A DNA stretch of 64,000 bases, taken from the NCBI RefSeq assembly GCF_026212465.1, contig NC_080058.1:2869501-2933500 (forward strand). The letters run 5' to 3'. The stretch comes from Amaranthus tricolor (Eukaryota > Streptophyta > Magnoliopsida > Caryophyllales > Amaranthaceae). A program made the position numbers and the translations under genes. The notes under the pieces are model-generated. The model was not told where the DNA came from, did not search any database, and saw only the letters and a program-made list of their open reading frames with translations. Of the stretch, positions 14,197-24,229 are shown piece after piece; the stretch's first letter is position 1, and each line of letters opens with the position of its first letter.

Positions 14197-14204
14197 GGTG
14201 GAAG
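14197..14204. repeat. Left target-site duplication of the hAT element
   Basis: GGTGGAAG here and AGTGGAAG at 17581-17588 differ at one base. Eight bases is the expected hAT duplication length. Confidence 0.75.
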
Positions 14205-14788
14205 CTACGAAACACGGACACGGCTGGCGTGTGACGTGTCGCGTGTCCGACACGCCAAATGAAGTGTCCAATTTTTTAATATTTTTCGGACACGTGGACA
14301 CGGCAAGGACACGCGACGGACACGGCAAGGGACACGTGTCGTTTTTAAAAAAAAAAAAATGAAAAAACTGAAAAAAAAGAAATAAACCCCTCTGAGTTGA
14401 CCTCTCAGGCTCTCACTGTCACTTACTCTCATCTCAAATCTCATTTTGAGTTACTGGACTCACGCGGTCACGCCTCCAGCCCTCCACCACGCCTGCTCCT
14501 CTAACCCTAAAAATTCTACGGCTGCTCCTCCACCACGCCACCGCCACCGACGGCTTCACTGAGTGGTGTTGTGGTCTGCTGCTCAAACACTCGACGGCTG
14601 CTGTGGACCTGTGGTGCTTCCCTAAAAATCGATTTTTTTAATTTTGTTTCAGGTATTTTCAATCTTTATCCTAAATCCTAATATTAATCTTGTTCTAATC
14701 TTTAATCTTAGTGTTAATCTTAAATTTTTAATCTTGTTGAGTTGTTGTTTTAACATTTATTTTTACTGGAATTTGATTACTGGAATTT

Positions 14789-14870
14789 GATGGATATTTG
14801 ATTTCAATTTGATTACTGTGATGGACTGTGATGGATATTTGATTTCAATTTGATTACTGTGATGGACTGT
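14789..14870. repeat. 41-bp tandem repeat, two copies
   Basis: Two near-identical units starting GATGGATATTTGATTTC at 14789 and 14830, followed by shorter GATGGAATTTGATTACTGG variants to about 14970. They lie in the 5' leader of the hAT transposase. Confidence 0.8.
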
Positions 14871-15017
14871 GATGGAATTTGATTACTGGTATTGTATTGT
14901 ATTGGTTGTGGTTGTTTATAAATCTTGATGAAATTACTGTGATGGAATTTGATTACTGGAATTTGATGGAGTTTATAAATCTTTAATTGTGGTTGTTTGA
15001 ATTTGAAGAGTTCAATC

Positions 15018-17277
15018 ATGTCTAGTAGCGGGGCTAGTGGCTCTGATTCGTGCAATGTAAGTGGTGATGCTACAAATGAAGAGGGTGATTTCTTTTATTA
15101 TCCTTTGTGGAAATATGTTGTGAAAGGGGAAAAAAATGAGTGGAGGTGGGGGTAATTATACTTGGCAATGCAACTTTTGCAAACAAATAAAGAGTGGTTC
15201 ATATACTAGAGTTAGAGCACATTTGATGGGAGTTGCAAAAGGTGGAATTAGTCAATGTTCTAATGTAACAAATGAGGATAAAATGCAAATGAGAAACTTA
15301 GAAAGACAAGTTGAGCAATATAAATAATCTAGACAACCAAAAAGACCACCACTTCCTAGTCATTCTTTGTCTTCCGAAACTTCTCTTTCACCAACTTCAT
15401 ATGCCAAGAAAAGAAAATCTGACAACCCAATCACCAAAGCTTTTGATATACAAGCTCGAAACAACTTAGATGCTGAGATAGCAAGGATGTTTTTTACTGG
15501 GAGATTGCCTTTTAACCTTTGTCGAAACCCTTACTATGTTAGTTCATACAACTACGCTGCCACAAATAATATTCCTGGTTACAAGCCTCCTGGTTACAAT
15601 AAAATGAGAACCACTTTGTTAGAGAGAGAGAAAGAAAATGTTGAAAGGCTTTTAGAACCAACAAAGGCTACTTGGAGGGAAAAAGGAGTAAGTATAGTGA
15701 GTGATGGGTGGAGTGATCCACAAAGGAGACCTTTAATTAATCTCATGGTAGCTTGTGAAGTTGGTCCTCTATTCTTAAAGGCCGTTGATTGTTCAGGAGA
15801 GGTAAAGGATAAAGACTTTATTGCTAGTTTGTTGAATGATGCCATTGAAGAAGTTGGAGATGACAAATTTGTTGTACAAATTCTGACTGATAATGCAAGC
15901 AATTGCAAGGCCGCTGGAGAACTTATAGAGGGTAGATATCCACATATATTTTGGACACCATACATTGTTCACACTCTTAACCTTGCTCTTAAAAACATTT
16001 GTAATGCTAAAAATATTTCAAACAATGAGGAGTTTTATGATGAGTGTCATTGGATAACTGAAGTTCATGGAGATGCTTTATTTATCAAAAACTACATAAT
16101 GAACCATTCAATGAGGTTAGCTATATTTAATAAGTTCTCTCCATTAAAGCTTCTTTCTGTCGGTGATACTCGCTTCGCTTCGGTAGTTGTCATGCTAAAG
16201 AGGATGAAACTTCTTAAACCAACTCTTCAATCCATGGTTGTTAGTGAGGCTTGGTCCACATATCGTGATGATCATCGTGGACAAGCTACACTTGTGAGGG
16301 AAAAGATTTTAAATGACGATTGGTGGGACAACGTTGATTACATCCTTGATTTTACTCGTCCCATTTATGAAATGATAAGAGCATGTGATACCGACAAAGC
16401 ATCCCTTCATCTAGTATATGAAAAATGGGATTTAATGATTTCAAAGGTGAAGGAGATCATATATAACCATGAGCATAAACAAAGGCATGAGTATTCTTCT
16501 TTCTTTAGTGTGGTCGAAACAATACTTCTTAGCCGTTGGAAGAAAAGCAACACTCCACTTCATTGTTTGGCACATTCTTTGAATCCAAGGTAAAGGAGAT
16601 CATATTGTATGTTTAAATGTTTAAAGCATTAGATTATGTATTAACTAAATTCTCTTCTTTTTTATGTATTTAAAAGGTATTATAGTGACGTGTGGCTTAA
16701 AGAGGTCCCCGATAGAGTTGCTCCACATGTTGACAATGAAATTTCCACACAAAGATTTAATTGCTTCAGAAGATTGTTTCAAAACTTGAAAGATAGAAGA
16801 AAGGTTAATATGGAGTATGCTATTTTCTCGGCAAGAGATGGTGGTGTATTTACCGAACAGGAGTGCTTGAATGATATGTACATGATGGCTCCAAAGCATT
16901 GGTGGGCAACTTATGGCTCACAAGTTCCGATGCTTCAAGCATTAGCATTCAAGTTGTTAGGACAACCATCATCTTCCTCTTGTTGTGAGAGGAATTGGAG
17001 CACATATAAATTCATTCATTCATGTACTAGAAACAAACTTGCACCAAAACGTGCTCAAGATTTGGTGTACATTCATAACAATCTTCGTTTGCTTTCAAGG
17101 AGAGGTGAGGCTTATAACAAGGGAAGAACAAGGTTGTGGGATGTTGGAGGAGATGACTTTGGAAATCTAGAAGATTCTATTTGCCTTGGCATGGCGGATC
17201 TTTCTCTTGATGAGCCCGAGTTGGAAACTACTTTTGTAGCGGATGATGATGATGGATGTCATATGGATGATATGTGA
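15018..17277 (+). pseudogene. hAT transposase (BED zinc finger, DUF659, C-terminal dimerisation domain), interrupted
   Basis: The likely start is ATG 15018. That frame runs to a TAA just after the G run near 15144-15148. The family continues in the +1 frame from about 15136, so one extra base lies in the A7 (about 15131-15137) or G5 run. The BED finger has the pair CNFC (about 15171-15180) and a downstream AHL motif. An in-frame TAA at 15325-15327 interrupts the chain. The same frame then stays open to 16589 with the DUF659-type core, including SDGWSD and LTDNASN. A GT-AG intron at 16590-16676 restores the frame into the C-terminal part with MLQALAFKLL and the CCERNWS motif of the hAT dimerisation domain, ending with an acidic tail at TGA 17275. 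From family knowledge the product cuts and pastes hAT ends. Two lesions argue against a functional copy. Confidence 0.85.
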
Positions 17278-17588
17278 AGATCAAACTTATATTTACCTAT
17301 TTATTTGGTTTTCTTTGATTTGGTTTGTATGACTATTTTTAAATACTCCTGTTGTTTATTTGGTATTTATTTGAATGTTATGTGAGTTTTATATTTTTAA
17401 AGTGTTTATTTACAAATATCAAATGAAAGATTGTAAAATTATCTTTAATTTGATGTATTTATTATATTACCATTTACGTGTCCCCGTGTCCGCCATTTTT
17501 AAGTTGGCGTTTTCCCGTACCCGTGTCGTGTCCGTGTCCATGTCCGTGTCCGTGTCCGTGTCCGTTTTAGTGCAACCTAGAGTGGAAG

Positions 17589-19837
17589 TCATTCTCTTAT
17601 CCGACACTTTTTAATACAATATTAGTAAAGGTAAAAGACACTCCCAGTATCCCACACAAGACAGGGTTCTAGTGGGATTTTTTTCCTGAAATATGCGGCC
17701 AAACCAAGAATGCTTATGGCTCAATAGATAGAACATTTGAATGTTTAGGAGAAGGCCGTTTGGGGTTAGTACAATATCAGTACTTCTTTAATATTTTTAG
17801 GTCTATTTATCCATAATATAATAATGAGCTTTTTACTAAACAAAATTTCTAATATTTAGGTGTGGATCCTGGGCTACGACTCCTTAGCCTACCCTCAAGA
17901 ACAACTCTGTTGATCGTAAAAACAGGAAAAAATTAATCAAATAATGTAACTACAAGTGTTAATAAAATAAGAAAAATGTGTAAAATTGTATAGAGTGTAG
18001 ACGTGTTAAATATTATAACCCTAGATGAACATTAGGTACATATAATATGGGACAGACTAAGTATAAACATTAAAGATGATTCTAGACACGTGTAAGTTGT
18101 TTCATCGTAAAAAAAAAAAAAAAAAACTTTGAATTATAAAACTAAAAAAGTAGTTTACAAAAACCTACTTTAAAAAAAAATTTTTTGCACCAAAATTTTC
18201 AATTATGTTCACGAAGTTTTTATTTTCCACGTACTCTAGCTAAGATCTACATAGGACTTTTTCTAGGATTAGATAAAACCGCTTACAATGTCATCGATTC
18301 TATAGGCGGAGATTTTTTGTTTGCCGGCACCAGCTTAATTATTATTTAATTAATAGAAGAGTGAACATACAGTGAGTTGATGTGAATGTAAGAGAGAAGA
18401 ATAGTGAATACAGTTTGATTGTAGAAACAGAAGACAATCTGAATTTTCAACTCTAAAATACAGAGAGATTAGTAAATACTGAATAATAATAGTAGTGAAT
18501 AGTGAGTGAATGTGAAAGTGAAAGTGAGTGTTTTTTCTCACAATAAAACTCTGAAGCCCGACCAGTGGCTCACCCACCAAAGCATTTGTTATTTGCTGGG
18601 CAACATAACACCCCACTTCAATTTGTTTCCCCTAGAACTAAGATTCACTCGTATGTCCATTTTTTTACTGTACTTTTTTTTTTTTTTATCTTCTTTTAAT
18701 TAGCTTGAAAATTATCTTCCTTGGTAAAAGTAATTAGGGTTTCTTTTGTGTTGATTACTTGTTCAGTATTTTATGAATTAAGAATAGGTAATTGTTATTG
18801 GTTGCCTTTAGTGTTTGACAATTAGTGTATTCTGGACTAAATTTACTGTTTGGGAAATTAAAAAATTTAAATTTAGATTTCAATCAACTCAACCATTATT
18901 TTAAAAGTAGTTAATGTTATTAGGAATTTGAAAATGATTTTTCAAACGTTATTATTTTCAAATTCTTTATTTATTATTTCATGATTGATCAAATTTACCC
19001 ATTTAGCATCATTTGCTATATTGGTTTATCTCACTCATTTTACATCTTTTTTATTTTTGGATAATAATTTATCACTTTATTTTACTTTCATTCATACATT
19101 TTATCGTTTTTTAATTTCATTAATACAATTTAATTACTCTCACTTTTTATTTATTACCAAATTTCAACTTTGTCTTAAAAAATACTTCATTTCTCTTTTG
19201 CTACTAATTCATACTTAAAAAGATGATTATTTAGTAGGGTTGGGCTCTCTGCAGGCATCGTGACTGGCCTTACCATGCCTAGGCCTACTTGCTAACCCTT
19301 TGTGTCGTATCACGTTGGATCGCTGGCCTACCCTTATATACACATTATTAATTTTCTTTTTAAATACTTTAGTTTTCAATTTATTAGTTTTAAACAACTA
19401 TTGGTTTTTAACAATCGTAAATAATTTGGATAAACTAATAAAAGATAAAGTAACTTCAGAAAATTGTAATAAATTTGAAAATTTAAATGTTAGATCAGTA
19501 TTAAAAGAATATATATAATTTTCAACATGTGAACGATGAATAAAAAGTTTTTAAATAATCTAAAAAGTATTCTAAATTAATATTATTATGCAAAAATCTA
19601 TGACACATAATTCATTCGTACTTTTTGTGTCTTGGCCAAAAAAAGGCATCAATTGTGGCACCTTTCCTCCTTCCTTCTTCGTGGCGCAACTGATCTGCCT
19701 TCGGGCCGGGTTGGTTATGGATGATTCATGATATACTGAGCTTCATATATGTTGTACTCATATCTTTAATTTTCGTGCTGATTCAGTCTGTACCCATGTT
19801 TAATTTTAATATACATCTTATAATTTTTTGAATCATA
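17589..19837. other. Intergenic DNA between two hAT elements
   Basis: Mostly AT-rich. A Stowaway/mariner-like relic at about 18970-19210 resembles the one at 10505-10680. Patches of higher GC occur at 18540-18620, 19230-19330 and 19640-19720, but I could not join them into an exon or match them to a known protein. The open frame at 18350-18616 (-) lacks any recognisable domain. Confidence 0.4.
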
Positions 19838-19845
19838 GTCTTCAT

Positions 19846-21098
19846 TAGGGCTGCACACAGTCCGGTCTGGTCTGGTTTGACAGAAAAATCAGACCAGACC
19901 AGAAATTCCGGTCTCGAAATTTTCCAGACCAGACCATTCTAGAACGGTCTGGTCTGGTCTGGTCTACTGTTTTTTTTTTTTTTTGTATTTTTTTAATTGA
20001 GTGAGAATCTAAGATAAACGATAATCTGTAAACAAAATACATCATCAACATATTAACATTCAACATATCAAACGAGTAATACCAACATATTAACATTCAA
20101 CATATTAAACGAGTAATACCAACATATTAACATTCAACATTCAACATAATTAGCAATTTAACATTCAGAATTTCAGAATGTTGATTCTTCCAATACTAGA
20201 AATCTACAATCAAACAAAATGGTGATTCTTCCAAATTCCAATCAAACCCTAAAACTGAAAATTAAGCAATTACACATGTTAAACATAAAACAGAAGTCAA
20301 CAAACAGTTAGATTTAATATCAGTTGCTATATCATGTTCACGGGAATTGACTGTGAAATATATGTGAATTATATTCTTGTATGATTGCTTAGTAATTGTC
20401 AAGATTGCTTAGATTTAATATCAGTAATACCAACATAGTCAAGATTGCTTAGTCAAGTTGTAACACAGGCCACCAATTATTAACATAAAATGCCAAATTG
20501 TCAATGGAGGATGCCAAACAAAAACCCTAAAAATCAAAAACTGATAAAAAAACCCTAAAAATCAAAAAAATCAACCAATATACTTACATTACGAGATTCT
20601 ACACTTGATTCCGTGGTGAATGGTGAGATTGGAGAATGAAGATTGGAGGACTGTCGACTTTGAAGCTTGAAGGAGGCGTCTTTGAAGGAAGCAGAGGCGT
20701 CTGGCGTCTTTGAAGAGAGGTCGATGGGTTGAAGCTTGAAGAGTTGAAGGAAGCGAGGCGTCTTTGAAGGAGGTCGATGGGTTGAAGCTTGAAGAGTTGA
20801 AGGAAGCGAGGCGAGGCTGTGCAGGAGGCGAGGTCGAGGAAGAGAGGAGAATGGGAGAAGGCGAGGAATGGGAGAGGCAGCCAGCAGGAATCACGACTAG
20901 TTGCCCTAATCCCCTAAAATTTGATTTTATTACGGTTTTCCGGTCCGGTCTGGTCTGAAAATTTTAAAACCGGGACCGGACCGTTTTGGATTACGGTCTG
21001 AAAAAAAAAACCAGACCAGACCATTTAGACCGTAGACCAGACCAAATATTAAATTTACGGTTTGGTTTACGGTTTAGACCAAATCGTGTTCAGCCCTA
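19846..21098. mobile_element. Non-autonomous hAT element with perfect 8-bp target duplication
   Basis: The ends are TAGGGCTGCACAC on the left and GTGTTCAGCCCTA on the right, a 13-bp inverted repeat with one mismatch. GTCTTCAT flanks both sides exactly (19838-19845 and 21099-21106). Subterminal clusters of GGTCTGGTCTGG/CCAGACCAGACC occupy 19860-19965 and 20938-21052. The 1,253-bp interior has a 37-bp tandem repeat and a GA-rich block, with no transposase frame. The open frames on either strand at 20589-20958 come from the GA/TC-rich block and show no domain. Confidence 0.92.
20047..20157. repeat. 37-bp tandem repeat, three copies
   Basis: Units starting AACATATTAACATTCAACAT begin at 20047, 20084 and 20121, inside the non-autonomous hAT element. 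Confidence 0.85.
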
Positions 21099-21106
21099 GT
21101 CTTCAT

Positions 21107-22290
21107 ACATCTCAAGGTTTACTTTTTTTAAAAAAAATTTCGTGTATCCCTTTTTATAAAAATAATTATTTTAGATATTATTAAATGGCGCTACCTTTTT
21201 ATTGTGTTGGTATCCCTTTTGTTTCTTTTTATCATCTTTCTGAATTGAATTTTATGAACTCAATTTCAACAATTTTTTTGTGTATCAAAGCAATATAGAA
21301 GGTGATTTCAACATTGAAAATGTCGAAATAACTAATTTTATGCAAAATATCGAAAATGTTCTTAAAGTTAACGTTTTTTAATTAGGTTATAGCTTCAAAT
21401 ATAATCGCTTTGAAGATATCTATTAATTATTATCGAATTTTGATTAATATATGATGTAATTGGTTAAAAATAATTTTTTAGTACGATAACTAGATACACT
21501 CAGATATTTTCATGATGTTGCTTTTTCTTTAAAAGATTATTTATTATTATCATTTTATTTTATTTTACATAATTAGAAATTGTTAACATAAATATGAAAA
21601 ATTTTAATTAACTTTTTTAAGAGCGGATAAATTTAAAATTTTATTAAAATAGTGACAACACAATAAAAAAATAACCATAAATAGGAAGTGATTATTTTTT
21701 TCTTATGACATGCTTATATTATTGTAAACCGTGGGTTGTGGGAAATAGTAGAAGATCAAAGGGAGACAACCTCCAACCATAATTTTCTGAACTTGTCTTT
21801 CTTTTGGCTTTATTTGCTTATCATCTTCTAAACATGTTAATTCTAGTTAATTAGGGTCATTTATTAATTATAATATATTAATTAATTAATTAATTTCCTC
21901 TTTCTAGCTTCTAGACTCTATATCAACTCTTATCTTATTTTTCCCTTGACAATCTTTTTCACCCATCAAAGTATTGCAGAATTTTTTTAGCAAAATAGTT
22001 TATGGCTAGTCTTATGGGAGACCGGCTCGTCATGACACTCATATAATTAATTTATAATCAATTGTTTTAAAATTTTGTTATATCACTTTAACAAATTAAT
22101 TATTTATAGTTCAGATTAATAGAGATTATCTATTTCACTATAAGACGTCTTATTGAAAAATTTATAAATAATTTATTAATTATTATCATTATTATTTTAG
22201 CAAAATAGTTAAATCACTAGTCACAAGTAATTTCTTGTCTCTCCTTTTTTACTCAATAAAAAATGACCTTTATTTCCACCCCTTTTGTTC
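21107..22290. other. AT-rich DNA and upstream region of the WIP gene
   Basis: No gene is recognised. The last few hundred bases are the promoter side of the zinc-finger gene that starts at 22501. Confidence 0.5.
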
Positions 22291-22294
22291 CTTT

Positions 22295-22302
22295 TATATA
22301 AG
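22295..22302 (+). promoter_or_regulatory. Probable TATA box of the WIP gene
   Basis: TATATAAG lies about 200 bases before ATG 22501. It is followed by a C/T-rich leader (22330-22480) typical of a plant 5' UTR. The transcription start is inferred to lie near 22330. Confidence 0.5.
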
Positions 22303-22500
22303 TAGTCCCACATAGTTTTGTTTTTTAACCTACCTTCACCACCATCATCATCTTCTTTCTCCCCATTCTTTTCTCTCTCACTCAATTTGGTGATATTATG
22401 TTCCCTCCCTCCTACTTTCCCTACCTTTTCTAACCTTCCTTTATCTTTCTCTCTCTAACTTTTAATTTCTCTATTGCCTAATTATCTTAATCTTTTCATC

Positions 22501-24165
22501 ATGTCTCATAATCCCTACTTTAATCATCATCATGATCACTATTCACCTACATTTTTCAATTCCTCTAATTACCCCAATATTAATAACTTTTCTCCATTTT
22601 CAAACAATAATATCAATTTCTTCATCTCTAATACTATCTCTAATCACCCCCATCAAGATTATAATAATAATAATATTTCCTCTAAATCATTACAATTACA
22701 ATCACCCCCTTCTCCCCCTCTTAGAGAAGCCCTTCCTCTCTTGAGCTCAAGCCCTGTTAAAAACAATAATAATTATAATTATCATATTAATCTTAATGAA
22801 GATTATAATGATAACCATAATATTATTGGAGAGTTAGAGGAGTTTTCCTCTACAAGTGCTCCCATGGAAGTTGACAAGATTATTATGAGGGATACAACTA
22901 ATCATGGTGATGATGATCATGATGGTGATGATGATGAAGATGACGATGATGGGGGAGTGACTATTGATCTTAATTTAGGGCTTCCATATTGTAGTACAGC
23001 TGATCTGATCTCAGCTTCTCATTCCTCTTCTTCAACCACATCAGATCATCATCATCATCTAATAAATGGTCATCACAATAGCAGCAGTATCAATAACAAC
23101 AATAGTATGATGATGATGATGATGGTGAATGATCATGATAGTAGATCAGATGAAGTTACAGTAGCTTCAACTTATTATGATAATAATCCTAACAATAATT
23201 ATAATAATAATAATAATAATAACTCTTGCTCATCAGTTGGTGGTTATTGGAACTCAATAGGTACAGTTAACAAAGGGCAATACTGGATTCCTACTCCTGC
23301 TCAGATTTTGATTGGTCCTACTCAATTCTCTTGCCCTCTTTGCTTCAGGACTTTTAATAGATACAACAACATGCAGGTAAATTAACTCAATCTCTATATC
23401 TATTTGAATATATAATATATCCTAAGGGTTCTTTTAATTGAGTTGGTTCCTTAAAACTATTTTGAGCACGCACTTTCAAAAGTATGCTTTGTCTAATAGA
23501 ATTTATAACATATGTATTTCTCTAGATTATAGTATAACTTAAGTTGATGGTTGGTAGCGTATTAACATATGATTATTGCGTATATCTAACTCTTCTAATA
23601 CGTGTTGAGAGTGTGATATATGGTGGTGATTGTGGATGTTATTTAGCTTTTTTTTATTTCTAAAAAAAGGAAGAGGGGAGAAAATAATAAATCCTAATTT
23701 CATACCCTACTAGGCTTTTGCTCTTTTGATGTTAGAATTCTTTTTTGTGGCTTAATTTCAACTACACTTTAAATTTTAAGAAAAAATATCAGAAAAAATC
23801 AAATGCATAACCAATGTTTGTTATAGCTTTCTAAAGTCTCACTTATTAGGAATTCCTCTTTTCTCTTTATTTGTTTCTTTTAGTTAACACTTTTGATTGC
23901 AATTTGACTTATGCAATCCACAATAATCTTGAAGTTGTTATGTTGATTATGTGTCTTTATATCATTTTAATATGCTAGAATTATATATTTCCTGCATTTT
24001 TAATACTTGCTAGTTATTGCTACTTAACGAATATATATGTTATAATTAATGTATAAAAAAAATATAGTCAATAAAAATTTTATTTGAATTGTTTGATTGC
24101 ATACTTTCAAAATATTACTTTTTATAATTTTTGGTGATGTATAATTTAAAATATATTGTGGAAAT

Positions 24166-24229
<64 letters not shown>

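Larger units (their letters stand above)
14205..17580 (+). mobile_element. Near-complete hAT DNA transposon
   Basis: The element runs from CTACGAAACACGGACACGG to TTTTAGTGCAACCTAG, so both ends share the outer CTA/TAG. It is bracketed by an 8-bp duplication with one mismatch. Both subterminal regions (14213-14340 and 17478-17566) are packed with GGACACG/CGTGTCC motifs, in opposite orientation at the two ends. Subterminal motif clusters are typical transposase binding regions in hAT elements. Inside are a GC-richer leader, a 41-bp tandem repeat (about 14789-14870) and a BED/DUF659-type transposase gene with an intron. One frameshift and one stop interrupt the gene, so this copy is probably recent but not autonomous as it stands. 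Confidence 0.85.

Noticed and set aside
17700..17770. tRNA or tRNA-derived SINE (TGGCTCAATAGATAGAACA looks like an A box)
   Set aside because: No cloverleaf, B box or tail with target duplication could be found.
18350..18616. 88-residue frame on the minus strand as a gene
   Set aside because: No recognisable domain, no splice partner and a composition like the surrounding AT-rich DNA.
20589..20958. Proteins of about 100 and 64 residues from the GA/TC-rich block
   Set aside because: They lie inside a non-autonomous hAT element and arise on both strands from simple purine-rich repeats.
23405..23455. Fourth TRIM copy in the WIP intron
   Set aside because: ATATATAATATATCC and GAGTTGGTTCCTT resemble the TRIM LTR, but the rest has no partner LTR; at most a fragment.
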